This document shows, in pieces, positions 8,170 to 18,280 of a stretch of 43,869 nucleotides of DNA. Below the pieces are notes generated by a model, which made no database searches, had not been told where the DNA came from, and saw only the letters and a program-made list of their open reading frames with translations. The stretch spans positions 1-43,869 of the forward strand of contig URQO01000011.1 in assembly GCA_900550135.1 (NCBI GenBank), read 5' to 3'. Every line of letters starts with the position of its first letter. The first letter of the stretch is position 1. A program made the translations under genes and the position numbers. Source of the DNA: an uncultured Eubacterium sp. GTDB taxonomy: Bacteria > Bacillota > Clostridia > Lachnospirales > Lachnospiraceae.

Positions 8170-8209
8170 CGACATGAACGTAAAAAATCAACGTTCATGT
8201 CGTTTTTTT
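8170..8209 (+). terminator. Intrinsic terminator whose arm contains a LytTR half-site
   Basis: CGACATGAACGT and ACGTTCATGTCG form a perfect 12-bp stem with a 9-base loop, followed by seven T. It begins two bases after the regulator stop and ends the kinase-regulator transcript. The 3' arm is also the first LytTR repeat of the RHS promoter (8188-8199), so the two signals share bases. Confidence 0.85.
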
Positions 8210-8257
8210 CGACGTTTGTGCAAATTGTATTGCCATTTTACAGTGGTTACTTAAAAT
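8181..8257 (+). promoter_or_regulatory. LytTR-type operator and promoter of the RHS toxin gene
   Basis: Direct repeats TCAACGTTCATG (8188) and TCGACGTTTGTG (8209) are 21 bp apart, preceded by TAAAAAA, with a putative -10 TAAAAT at 8252-8257, 32 bases past the end of the second repeat. This matches the element at 5937-6013 base for base in spacing. The implied transcript has a leader of about 40 bases before the RHS start. Confidence 0.75.
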
Positions 8258-8305
8258 GATGGTATGTCAAAGCTTTGAACAAAAGAATAAGGAGAGGGAA
8301 TATCT

Positions 8306-11300
8306 TTGATGAAAAAATTAGTGAAAGAACTAAAGAGAACGGTTGTAGCCTTTTTAATTATTTCGATGACAGTAACAGGAGTGGAAATGCCTGTATATGC
8401 AAGTGAAAATAATAGTAGGGAAACTGTTCAAAATCAAAAACAAATTAATGCAAAAGAAGAACCAAAAGTTATAAAGGAATTAAAAAATGAAAGAACAGTC
8501 GATTCGAATACTTATATTTTAAATAATGGTATGAAAAAAACAGTATACTATTCTGATAAAATAAGATATGAAGAAGTTGGAAAAGTAAAAGAATATAATC
8601 CAGAGTTTGTTAAGGTAGATAATAATGATAAAAAAATAATTGCAAGCTCAAAAGTTATTACAGAGGAAAAAGCAGAGCAGTATAAATATGTAAATGAATC
8701 GGGAGATTCAAAACAGTATATGCCCAAAATGGTAAAGGAAGAAACACCTGTGCTGTTGACAAATGACAAATATAAGGTAGCATTTTCTCCAATTTCAGAT
8801 GATGAAATTCAAGAAGATACTATGTTTGAAAACAAAACAGGCAAGGTAGAAGTAGAAAGTGATAATGTAACCGATATTGCTTCAGGAAAAAAAGAAGATA
8901 AGAAGGTGAAGGCTAACTACAAATATAACAAAAGTGATGTGGCATTAGAATATAAGTCTTTAGAACATGGTGTAAAGGAAGATATCATTTTGGACAGCGT
9001 ACCGGATACTAATGTATTTTCTTTTTCTTTAGTTGTAGAAAACATGGAAGCAAAATTGGATGCCGTAGGAGGAATCACATTTATTGATAAAGATAGTGAT
9101 GACATTGTAGGTGGAATCCCTGCGCCTGTATTAAATGATGCAAGTGAAAATGGATATAGTGAAGATGCCACATATCAGTTAGAACAAGTGGAGTGCAAAA
9201 AGAAAAACGTCAACAAATATATACTAAAAGTAGTAGTAAATCAGTCATATTTAAATGATAGTAAAAGAGTATATCCGGTATCAGTTGACCCAACAGTAAC
9301 TTGGACAGGCACAGGCGATTTACCGGACGTATATGTATTGAAATCAAGCAGTGGGACAAATTATTATGCAAGTGGAGTAAGAACTTTTTCAGTAGGAAAA
9401 GGTAGTCAGGGATTGTTCAGAAGTTATTTCAGAGCAACTAAATTAAGTGGCAAAATTGACAACAAATATGTAGAAAGTGCAAAGTTAACAATTTACGAAA
9501 ATGGCGCAGGAAATAAAGGGGCAAAAATACAGATTAGACCTGTAAAAGAAGCATTTAAATGTAAAACAGTTACATGGAATAATCAGCCAGGAGGAAGTAG
9601 TGCAATCCTGACAACTTTTAGTTCAAGTGGAACATCAGGAGCAAAAAAAACAATTGATTTAACCAATTGGGCGAGAAATATTGCAAAAGGTAGTGGAGAT
9701 GGTCACAAAAACTATGGATTGTTGTTTAGACTAGAGGATGAAAGTGAAGCATCATATGTTAAGTTTTATGGTGCAAGAAGTACAGATACTGGCAAGGTAC
9801 CTAAATTGACTGTAACATATTATGATGGACCAACAACAGCATCAAAGGTAAGTGCCGGTAGCAGTGCTAATGAAGAAAGAGCATATTTAAAAGCAAATGA
9901 AAATTTAAAGGTGAGTTGGTCAGGAATAGATTCGAAGGCACTTAATTATGTACAGTATAGGATTGTAAATGAAGCAGGGGAGAGTGTTGTACCATATTCC
10001 AATAGTACAAAACTTGGTACAACATCATCAGGTACAAAGAGTATAAGTGTTAGTTCATTAGATGAAGGACAGTATAAGATATATGTTCGTGGTGTGGATA
10101 AGGCAGATATTAAAGGAGTTGGAAGAGCGTCAACATTTTACATAGATAAAACAGCACCAGAGATAATGAGCCTTTCATTGAGCACTAAATATGATTCAGG
10201 AAAATATAGTAACAAAGAACCTAAAATGACATGGGATGTACAGGAAAAATATATAGCAAGTGTACAGGTGAGTATAAACAATGGGGCTTTTAAAACAATA
10301 GGAACAACGAATAAAGGAACAGGCAATATTACAGGACTCACATCGGGAAAAGTAAACTTATTTAATGTGCGAGCAGTGGATAAAGCAGGAAATATAAGTT
10401 CGTATAATGGATATCAATATCATTATGACTGCAACAACCCGGTAATAAAAATGTCTATTACACCTAATACAGATGAAAATAATTATGATGGTTCAAAAGA
10501 AAATCCAACATTGGAGTACGATATTAGTGATAGTACATTGGATGGTTACAGTTTATTAGTAAATGAAAAGGAACAGAAGATAAGCAATAATAAAGGAAGC
10601 ATAAAATTAGAAAATATAGAAGATGGTGAAAATGAAATAACCATTACAGCAGTAGATAAGGCAGGAAACGAATCTGAAGAAACTGTAAATTATTATAGGG
10701 ATACAACAAAACCTGAAACCGGAAAGATAAAGATTACTCCAAAAACAGGAATATTCAATACAAGTAGTAGTCTACCTACATTAAACTGGGAAGGGTTTGA
10801 AGATTCTAATCTGTATGAAGTACAGGTAAAGATTGATGATGGAGAATATAAAACATTAGGCTTTGAATCTAGTGGAAATGCAACGCTTCAAAGCAGTGAT
10901 TTACCTAAAGATGGAAAATATAAAATCACAGTGAGAAGTGTAGACAAGGCAGGAAACAGTTCAGATGAAGTAGAGTGCAATTATTACTACGATAAAGCTG
11001 ATTATGAATTGGCTGATTATACACCTACAGATGTGTACGCAGTGGAACAGATTGGAGGAAATACTGTTTTAAGATTTTCTACAAAATGTGGAAAATATAG
11101 AGATGATGTAAAGTATCAGGTGTACAGAGCAACTACACCTAATGTTGTTATAAATCAGGAAAACTTTGTGAAGTCATATTCATCAAAAGGAGCAATAAAA
11201 ATTTCAGGTGATGAGGGAGTAACATATTATTATAAATTAAGAACAGTAAAGAAAACTAATGAACAGGTTCAATATAGTGACTATTCAGAAGAAATAAGTT

Positions 11301-14300
11301 CAACGACATTATCAGAAGATATTATTGAAAATAGAGAAGGCGTAAACAGCAAATATACTTATGCTTCTGTGGAAACACCAAATGGAACAGGTCAGATTGA
11401 ATTGTCCAGAGGAAATTTTACTTATAGCCAGGCCGATATTTCACTTCCGGCACCACAACTACCTGTTAGTATTGCACGTGTATATAATTCAAAGGATACA
11501 ACAAAATCAACTATGGGATATGGTTGGAGACAGTCTTATGATATGTATGTATCTGAAAAAGGTGATAAAGCATATTTAGTTGATGGAACAAATAACGTGT
11601 ATACTTTTACAAAGTCAGAAAATAAATATGTATGTAGTGATACTCCGGATATGTCAATGGAGATAGATGATGATGTTTTTAAAAAGACCATTGAAAAAAC
11701 TAAAGGAAATCAAAAAGATAATAAGCAATCAACAGAATTGGAAATAGATGCATATTACAAAGTTACTACTAAAGATGGGCAGATTTACAGATTTGATGAT
11801 TGTGGACGCTTATTATTAATAGAAGAAACAAATGGAACATTTGTGTATGTTTCATATAATAAGGAAAATGGAACAATCGAAAAAATAATAACAAGTAAGG
11901 GGCAGGAAGCAAAATATTCTTATAATGAACAGGGCTTGTTAAGCAAAGTAACAGCAGCTGCTGATACAAAATCAGAATATAGTTACACATATGAATATAA
12001 TGACGAATATCTTACAAAAGCTATATTTAATGGAACAGGGAATAAAAGCATAGAGTATAAGTATGATTATTCAGAAGGTAAGTTAAGCACAATAACAGAT
12101 GCTGAAGGTAATCAATACAGACTAGAGTATGATAATGAATATATTAGTAAAATAGAATATCCGAATAGAGAATTTTTCAGATATAGTTTTACAAAAAATC
12201 AGAAAGAAACACGACCAAATACAAAAGTTACAAAGTATAATAATACATCAAAGTTAAGTGAAGAGAATTATTATTTCTCATTGGATGGTTTGATTACAGA
12301 AAAAACAGATGCAGCAGGTAATCAATCTACTTACACTTATGATAAAAATAACAAAACATTAATTACAGATACAACTGATAAGCAGAGTTATTATGCATTA
12401 GATGGAAATATTGTAGTAGAAAAAACTGTTACAGATAAAGAAAATACAAAATATGACAGTTATGGAAATGTAACAAGGTCAACAGATAGTGCCGGTTCGG
12501 TAACAGAATATACATATGACTATAGTGGAAAACAGTCTGATGTAGTAAAAAATCAGCCAATTACAATGAAAACTGTTGATGCAAATGGCGTTATTTCAGA
12601 ATATGAAGAATATGAATATGATGAATTTGGAAATGTAAAAAAAGAAATAGATCATATAACCAATATAGTAACAGTATATACATATGGGGAAGATGGAGAA
12701 GTTAAAACCAGTCAGGAATTGTTAGGAAGTAATGTAGATAATGCAAATTTTGAAAAGACTGCGTTAAAGACATATGATGAAAAGACAACATATACTTCTG
12801 ATGGTGATGAGGAAAATGAAGATGTGCAGGAGGGAACAGTAGAAGAAAAGAATGCATATGTTTATGATGAAGTGGGAAATGTAAAAATAGATATTTCTGA
12901 TGTAACAGATATAGATGAACAGGTTTTGCAAAAAGTATCGGAAGAAGGTATAACTGCTTCTGAAATTAGAGATATTATCAAGGATACAAATATGGTAGTT
13001 ATGTTGTATCAGTACGATGAATTTTTCAGAACAGTAAAAACAACAGAAGTATCGAAAAAGGGCATAAAGGAAACAGGAAATAAATACAACAAAAACGGAA
13101 GTGTTTTGGAATCGAAGGATGAAGAAGGAAGAGTTACAAAATATTCTTATGATTCAATGAATAGAGAAATAAGCACAGAATTAATTGTTGGAGATGAAAC
13201 AAAAACAACAAATATTGAATACTCATATGGAAGTGTAAGCATAAACGATGGTATTTCTATGAAGAGTATAAAGAATACAACCATTGTGACAACCATAAAT
13301 CAGAAAGGTGAAGTAGTTGGTAAAACATATACAGATGCACTGGGAAGAACTGTAAGAGAAATGAATAACGGACTTTATACAGATTATACATATGACAACA
13401 ATGGAAGAGTATATACAACATATGTAGGAGGAACAGACGAAACAAGTCCGGATCTTATAGTAGATGGAAAACTCTCAGTTTCTACATATGATGATATGGG
13501 AAATGTAACGGCAACGATTGTAAATCCTGAAATTTCAGGCACATCATTTAAAGTAGGAGAAAATTCTATTGTTACAAAGAATGTATATGATAAAGAAGGA
13601 AATCTGAAAACTGCTACTGATGGAAATGGAAACGTAACATCTTATGATTATGATGAACAGGGAAGAATAATGAAAGTTACATCTTCAGGAAGTGTGAAGG
13701 AAACATATAGTTATGACAACCTTGAAAAAGGAAACGATGGAAAGTATGAAGCTGTTGTGGAATCAGTAACTTATGCAAATGGAGCTATAAGCAAAACTAC
13801 TTCAAATGGTTCAGAACAGATAATGTCAGTTAAAGACGAAACAAAAGATGGAAATCTTGAAACAACATATGAGTATGGTAAAAACGGTCAATTGGTTTGT
13901 GAAAACTATTCAGATGGTTCATGCATTAAGTACGAATATGATGTTTATGGAAATCAGATTAAAAAATCAACATACAATTCATTACAGGATAGTGAACCAA
14001 TCAACATTACAGAGTATACATATGATTCAGAAGGAAAAATTTCTAAAACTGTAGACATTAAGTCAGGAAAAACATATAGATATACTTATTATGAATATGA
14101 TGGGTTTGGAAGAAATGTATCTGTATCAGAAATTAATTCAGAAACTGAACCAACGAAAGATAGGATTGAGAGTGCAAAACTAAAATATGTTTACAATATT
14201 GATGATAATATAGAAAAACTCTATTATCCAAACAATAAATATGATATATTAAAGGGTATAAAGTTTGTTTACAACAAGGATAAATGGATTACAGAAGTTG

Positions 14301-16105
14301 ACGGTATTCTTAACAATGATGAAATGACTAAGATACGCCAGTATATTTATCATAATGACGGAAAAGTAAAACAGATAAAAGATTATGAAAACTTTTTAAA
14401 CAAAGGTAGTGATTATATTGAAAGAGATTATACTTATGATAGCTTTGACAGAGTAACAACAATGAAGTATTTTAACAGTAAAGATATTAATAAGATACTC
14501 GAACAATATGATTATCAGTATGATAAAAATTCAAATATAGTATATGAACATGAAGTGTTCAATTATGCTAACAATGTTAAGGATGAGGAGACAAACTATA
14601 CATATAACAGTTTCAATCAACTTATCAAATCTGTAAAGAAAGATAATTGTAATTATAAAACAACTACATGTACATATGAGTATGACAGTGTCGGAAATAG
14701 GACTTATGAGGGAATATCAGAAAGTTATATAACTGATGAAACTACCACAAAATTGAAGGGTGAATATACACATAGTGCTTATAATAGATTAAATCAGTTG
14801 ACATCTGCGACAAAAATAGAGGCCGAAGATGGAAAACAGGCATATACATACAATTATTCTTATAAGTATGATAAAAAAGGAAATCAGATAGAAGCAGTTG
14901 ATGGAAAAGAAGGAACAACTTCGATATATGAATATGATATTGAAAATCAGTTGATTCATGTGAAAACTTTGAAAAATAGTAAGAAGGTTTCAGAAGAGTA
15001 CAACGAGTACAACGGAGCCGGACAACGTATAAAAAAACATGATGTGTCTATAGATGAGAGTGGAAAAGAAACATCAAAAGTGACATGTTATTTTTATGAG
15101 GCAGGGGTGCTTCTTTACACAACTGATGAAAATAGCATAAAAACAAGTCAAAATATTATAGGTCATGAAAACAATATATTTGCAACAATCAGAAATAGTG
15201 AGAATGAGCAAAAAGAATATTTCTATTCAAAAGATGTTCAGGGAAGCACTACAAATATGACAGATAATAATGGAGAATGTGTAAAATCATACAACTACAC
15301 AGATTTTGGAGAAACACAAGAGAGTATTTCTTCAGAAGTAGACAATGAAATTTGTTACACTGGCGGAGTGTATGATGAATTGACAGGTTTATATTATTTG
15401 AATGCAAGATATTATGATTCAAACGATGGCGTGTTTATAAGCCAGGATACTTATAGAGGTACGGGAACAGATGCAGAAAGTTGGAACTTTTATGCGTACT
15501 GTGCTGGAAATCCAATTTCTTATATTGATCCAAGTGGTCATAAAAAGGAATGGATAAGCAAGAAGATGGGAAAAGTCTATAAGAGTAATACAGATAAACT
15601 AAGAATATGTACTGATGGAAAAGTATCAAAAACAATGAAAAAATCCAAGTATTATGATGATTCGACTCATGGAGTTGAAAATACAACATGTTGCTTTGGA
15701 AAGTATGTTGGTGCAGATAAAATACCTTACATTGTTGTTCCACCTAGTATGAGTTCGTATAAATTTTCTGTGGGTGTTATTGTAAACAGAAAAAATGGAA
15801 ACTACTTATATTGTGTTGTAGGAGAACAAGGACCAGAAATGAAATTGGGAGAGGTTTCTATATATGCAGCTTGGAAAATGAAAGGAATTAAGCCACCGAA
15901 AAATGGTAAAGTAAAGAAAGAACATATGATTGGTGATACAGATCAAGTTGGAAAATGGAAGTTTATACTATTTGAAATTTCGGCACCAAATTCTAGTTCA
16001 AAGAACAAATATGGATGGAAATATAAAAAAACAAGAAAATTACGCAGACAAATCAAACGACAAGGAAAAAAATGTTATAGAGGAACAGGTAAATGCTTAA
16101 ATTAA
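8306..16105 (+). CDS. Giant secreted RHS/WapA-like polymorphic toxin with GH75-like C-terminal domain
   Basis: The 2,599-residue product begins with a Sec signal peptide (cleavage likely after PVYA, near residue 34). Then come a pro-region, a DNRLRE-type beta domain (about 331-508, with VTWNNQP), three or four Ig-like repeats that share KAGN motifs (about 510-895), an FN3-like stretch, and an RHS shell with YD repeats from about 1005. The shell ends in LTGLYYLNARYYDSNDGVF and YIDPSG near 2410. The last ~188 residues are the variable effector. Its PYIVVP, CVVGEQGPEMKLGEVSIYAA pattern resembles GH75 chitosanases (PYVVLP, VGDxGP, GExSIA), suggesting a glycan-cleaving toxin, though an expected Asp is Glu. 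The start is TTG 8306 (ribosome site GGAGAGG) or ATG 8309. The next gene begins 13 bases later. Confidence 0.85.
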   Translation: MMKKLVKELKRTVVAFLIISMTVTGVEMPVYASENNSRETVQNQKQINAKEEPKVIKELKNERTVDSNTYILNNGMKKTVYYSDKIRYEEVGKVKEYNPEFVKVDNNDKKIIASSKVITEEKAEQYKYVNESGDSKQYMPKMVKEETPVLLTNDKYKVAFSPISDDEIQEDTMFENKTGKVEVESDNVTDIASGKKEDKKVKANYKYNKSDVALEYKSLEHGVKEDIILDSVPDTNVFSFSLVVENMEAKLDAVGGITFIDKDSDDIVGGIPAPVLNDASENGYSEDATYQLEQVECKKKNVNKYILKVVVNQSYLNDSKRVYPVSVDPTVTWTGTGDLPDVYVLKSSSGTNYYASGVRTFSVGKGSQGLFRSYFRATKLSGKIDNKYVESAKLTIYENGAGNKGAKIQIRPVKEAFKCKTVTWNNQPGGSSAILTTFSSSGTSGAKKTIDLTNWARNIAKGSGDGHKNYGLLFRLEDESEASYVKFYGARSTDTGKVPKLTVTYYDGPTTASKVSAGSSANEERAYLKANENLKVSWSGIDSKALNYVQYRIVNEAGESVVPYSNSTKLGTTSSGTKSISVSSLDEGQYKIYVRGVDKADIKGVGRASTFYIDKTAPEIMSLSLSTKYDSGKYSNKEPKMTWDVQEKYIASVQVSINNGAFKTIGTTNKGTGNITGLTSGKVNLFNVRAVDKAGNISSYNGYQYHYDCNNPVIKMSITPNTDENNYDGSKENPTLEYDISDSTLDGYSLLVNEKEQKISNNKGSIKLENIEDGENEITITAVDKAGNESEETVNYYRDTTKPETGKIKITPKTGIFNTSSSLPTLNWEGFEDSNLYEVQVKIDDGEYKTLGFESSGNATLQSSDLPKDGKYKITVRSVDKAGNSSDEVECNYYYDKADYELADYTPTDVYAVEQIGGNTVLRFSTKCGKYRDDVKYQVYRATTPNVVINQENFVKSYSSKGAIKISGDEGVTYYYKLRTVKKTNEQVQYSDYSEEISSTTLSEDIIENREGVNSKYTYASVETPNGTGQIELSRGNFTYSQADISLPAPQLPVSIARVYNSKDTTKSTMGYGWRQSYDMYVSEKGDKAYLVDGTNNVYTFTKSENKYVCSDTPDMSMEIDDDVFKKTIEKTKGNQKDNKQSTELEIDAYYKVTTKDGQIYRFDDCGRLLLIEETNGTFVYVSYNKENGTIEKIITSKGQEAKYSYNEQGLLSKVTAAADTKSEYSYTYEYNDEYLTKAIFNGTGNKSIEYKYDYSEGKLSTITDAEGNQYRLEYDNEYISKIEYPNREFFRYSFTKNQKETRPNTKVTKYNNTSKLSEENYYFSLDGLITEKTDAAGNQSTYTYDKNNKTLITDTTDKQSYYALDGNIVVEKTVTDKENTKYDSYGNVTRSTDSAGSVTEYTYDYSGKQSDVVKNQPITMKTVDANGVISEYEEYEYDEFGNVKKEIDHITNIVTVYTYGEDGEVKTSQELLGSNVDNANFEKTALKTYDEKTTYTSDGDEENEDVQEGTVEEKNAYVYDEVGNVKIDISDVTDIDEQVLQKVSEEGITASEIRDIIKDTNMVVMLYQYDEFFRTVKTTEVSKKGIKETGNKYNKNGSVLESKDEEGRVTKYSYDSMNREISTELIVGDETKTTNIEYSYGSVSINDGISMKSIKNTTIVTTINQKGEVVGKTYTDALGRTVREMNNGLYTDYTYDNNGRVYTTYVGGTDETSPDLIVDGKLSVSTYDDMGNVTATIVNPEISGTSFKVGENSIVTKNVYDKEGNLKTATDGNGNVTSYDYDEQGRIMKVTSSGSVKETYSYDNLEKGNDGKYEAVVESVTYANGAISKTTSNGSEQIMSVKDETKDGNLETTYEYGKNGQLVCENYSDGSCIKYEYDVYGNQIKKSTYNSLQDSEPINITEYTYDSEGKISKTVDIKSGKTYRYTYYEYDGFGRNVSVSEINSETEPTKDRIESAKLKYVYNIDDNIEKLYYPNNKYDILKGIKFVYNKDKWITEVDGILNNDEMTKIRQYIYHNDGKVKQIKDYENFLNKGSDYIERDYTYDSFDRVTTMKYFNSKDINKILEQYDYQYDKNSNIVYEHEVFNYANNVKDEETNYTYNSFNQLIKSVKKDNCNYKTTTCTYEYDSVGNRTYEGISESYITDETTTKLKGEYTHSAYNRLNQLTSATKIEAEDGKQAYTYNYSYKYDKKGNQIEAVDGKEGTTSIYEYDIENQLIHVKTLKNSKKVSEEYNEYNGAGQRIKKHDVSIDESGKETSKVTCYFYEAGVLLYTTDENSIKTSQNIIGHENNIFATIRNSENEQKEYFYSKDVQGSTTNMTDNNGECVKSYNYTDFGETQESISSEVDNEICYTGGVYDELTGLYYLNARYYDSNDGVFISQDTYRGTGTDAESWNFYAYCAGNPISYIDPSGHKKEWISKKMGKVYKSNTDKLRICTDGKVSKTMKKSKYYDDSTHGVENTTCCFGKYVGADKIPYIVVPPSMSSYKFSVGVIVNRKNGNYLYCVVGEQGPEMKLGEVSIYAAWKMKGIKPPKNGKVKKEHMIGDTDQVGKWKFILFEISAPNSSSKNKYGWKYKKTRKLRRQIKRQGKKCYRGTGKCLN

Positions 16106-16118
16106 GGAGGATTAGAAG

Positions 16119-17174
16119 ATGAAAAAAATTACAACACTAGCATTAATCGGTCTGCTATCAGTAAATCTGATGGCATGTGGTAATGTTAAAGACAAAACAA
16201 AAGGAACAGAAAACACAGCAGTGGAAAGCACAAAGGAAAATGTAGCCTTTAATCTTACGGAAAAAAGTGAGATAAAGGGAGATTTTAAAATTCCGAATCC
16301 TGAAAAATCAACAGGCAAGGAAGATGTTGTAATACATAAGTGCAAATACAAAAAGAAAACAGAAAGTCTATATTGTACAAATGAAAAGAATGAACCAAAA
16401 TATGATTTGTCTTTTCTTGGATTTAAAAATAAAGTGCGTGTTACAAATTTTGCAACCGGAAATGTAACAGGAAGCGGAGAGAATCTTATTTTAGTTATAA
16501 AATCTGGTGGTAGTGATAATGCATACCTAGCAGTCTTAGACTATAACGACAAAAAAAGTTACTGTGTAGAAACAGATATAATTGCAGGTAAGGGACGTGA
16601 TGAACAATTAAATGTATACGATTTAACAGGTGATGGAAAGGACGATTTGGTTTTATCCAGTGAGCCAAACAGAGGTGTTGAGTGGAATGTGTATAATATT
16701 TCTGAAGACAAATTAAATCGTATATACAGTAATATTGTTGATACAAGTTTGGGAAGAGATGGATTTAAAACGGAATTGTTGGATTATTACAAACTGAAAA
16801 TAACAGGTATTAATTTCAAATATTCCCAGACAATATCTTTGATTGATATAGGAATGAAAAAGGAAGATTTAGAGATAGCTTATGCAACTCATGAGAAGTC
16901 TGACAATGTTAATGCCAGAGTATACAGGGATGGAAAAATAAAAAAGAGTGCAAAAACCAGGGCTGAAATTCAATGGTTAATGGCAGAAAGTTGGGACAAT
17001 GATTTTGCTGAATACAATTATTTCAAGAAACTTGGGAAAGACAGAACAATTTGCACACCATTACGAGTTATATTGGGTGAGATTGAAATTGGAAGATTAA
17101 ATGTTTATCTACAGTATAGTACTGACACTAAAAAGCTGGAAATTATTCATGCTGATTTCAAGGGATTGAAATAA
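16119..17174 (+). CDS. Lipoprotein, candidate immunity protein for the RHS toxin
   Basis: This 351-residue predicted lipoprotein has a signal peptide and lipobox ending LMAC at residue 20. After a charged linker, a soluble domain includes a calcium-loop-like motif VYDLTGDGKDDLVL near residue 170, as in FG-GAP/VCBS repeats. Its ATG is 13 bases after the RHS stop with AAGGAGG between, so it is likely co-translated. That position is where polymorphic-toxin immunity genes sit, and an extracytoplasmic lipoprotein would suit a toxin that attacks cell-surface glycan. The function is inference. Its leader is nearly identical in DNA to that of the gene at 23274, but the rest differs. Confidence 0.75.
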   Translation: MKKITTLALIGLLSVNLMACGNVKDKTKGTENTAVESTKENVAFNLTEKSEIKGDFKIPNPEKSTGKEDVVIHKCKYKKKTESLYCTNEKNEPKYDLSFLGFKNKVRVTNFATGNVTGSGENLILVIKSGGSDNAYLAVLDYNDKKSYCVETDIIAGKGRDEQLNVYDLTGDGKDDLVLSSEPNRGVEWNVYNISEDKLNRIYSNIVDTSLGRDGFKTELLDYYKLKITGINFKYSQTISLIDIGMKKEDLEIAYATHEKSDNVNARVYRDGKIKKSAKTRAEIQWLMAESWDNDFAEYNYFKKLGKDRTICTPLRVILGEIEIGRLNVYLQYSTDTKKLEIIHADFKGLK

Positions 17175-17186
17175 ATATTTATCAGT

Positions 17187-17230
17187 AACAACTCGAAATA
17201 ACTTAAACAATTTAGTTGTTTCGAGTTGTT
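17187..17230 (+). terminator. Hairpin after the first immunity candidate
   Basis: AACAACTCGAAA and TTTCGAGTTGTT form a perfect 12-bp stem about a 20-base loop. No long T-run follows immediately, so it may be a weak or partial terminator between the toxin-immunity pair and the downstream array. Confidence 0.5.
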
Positions 17231-17284
17231 TATGAATATTTTTAGTTAAAACACTTTGGATGAAACTAAAAAAACGGAGGAAAA

Positions 17285-17731
17285 ATGAAAAAATATTTAG
17301 TATTAACAATTCTGGCACTATCATTACTTGCAAGTGGATGTGCTGCATCAAAAAAAGCAGAGGATAGAAAAAATTCTCAGTTGAAATATTCCAAGGAATA
17401 CGTTGCAGGAAAAGATAACATAAAAGGCGATGTTGATGTGGAAAAGTTTGAAAATGTAAGTGAGGATTTTGAAATAGGAGCCAATGAACTAGGCTATGCC
17501 GTGTTTCAAAATCCTGACAAAGCAATGTCAACTTTAAAAGAAAAATATTTGCCTGCAATAAATCTTATTAAAGAAGAATTTAATTTGAAAGAATTGTCAA
17601 ATGACACTATAACAGAATATAAAAATTACGGTGAACAACTAACTAAAGGAACAAAAGAAGAAAAGAAACAGGCAGCTTTTGTTTCAGAGTTTTTAGATAT
17701 TTATGAAAATAGTTTTAAAGATGAAAAATAA
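17285..17731 (+). CDS. Small lipoprotein, function unknown
   Basis: This 148-residue predicted lipoprotein has signal peptide and lipobox LLASGC with Cys at 19. The mature part is helical and charged, with no family I recognise. GGAGG lies directly upstream of the ATG. Its 3' 213 bases lie within the 1,915-bp duplication, and a headless copy without the signal peptide is at 21250-21462. Its place behind the RHS gene suggests an orphan or accessory immunity protein; that is inference. Confidence 0.7.
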   Translation: MKKYLVLTILALSLLASGCAASKKAEDRKNSQLKYSKEYVAGKDNIKGDVDVEKFENVSEDFEIGANELGYAVFQNPDKAMSTLKEKYLPAINLIKEEFNLKELSNDTITEYKNYGEQLTKGTKEEKKQAAFVSEFLDIYENSFKDEK

Positions 17732-17753
17732 CATAGATTTAAAGGTGGATAAA

Positions 17754-18224
17754 ATGAAAAAGAAAACAATTGTGATAGTAATTAATGTTGTTCTTTATAT
17801 TATATTTTCAATATTATTTACATCTAAAGGATTTGCATTGATGCTTGCAAAAGAAACATCAAAAGCTCACATAGTGCATAATAAATATGGAAAATCTTAC
17901 AGTTATTTAGAATTTAATGCAATAAGTCCGATTTTATATAGGATAGGAGCGGTAGGAGTATGTATAACAGGACTAGTCGTACTTATATCCCTTACATATA
18001 TTACTTATAAAGAAATAGTGGAACAGAGAATTAGCGTTATTAGCAAAGACACAATTGCAAATGTTGGTGAAAATAAAAAAGTAAAAACAATATTTAGAAA
18101 TTTTATGTCGATAATAATTATATTTATGATTTACGCATTTTTTCTTTGGTCATTTATTTTACTATTAGAAGATAGTTTTTTTTCAGAAGTGGGTACAGAA
18201 GGCGTATATTTTGATTTGTTTTAA
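17754..18224 (+). CDS. Small membrane protein, function unknown
   Basis: The 156-residue product has hydrophobic segments near the N-terminus, around residues 60-85 and around 120-145, so about three membrane helices. No family is recognised. ATG 17754 is preferred to 17703 because AAAGGTGG lies just upstream and the longer form would overlap the previous gene. It is repeated exactly at 21485-21955. In an immunity array it could protect against a membrane-active or surface toxin, which is speculation. Confidence 0.65.
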   Translation: MKKKTIVIVINVVLYIIFSILFTSKGFALMLAKETSKAHIVHNKYGKSYSYLEFNAISPILYRIGAVGVCITGLVVLISLTYITYKEIVEQRISVISKDTIANVGENKKVKTIFRNFMSIIIIFMIYAFFLWSFILLLEDSFFSEVGTEGVYFDLF

Positions 18225-18280
18225 ATCGAAACTGAAAAGGATACTATAAACCAGGCACGAATTTTAAAGAGAAAGACGAG

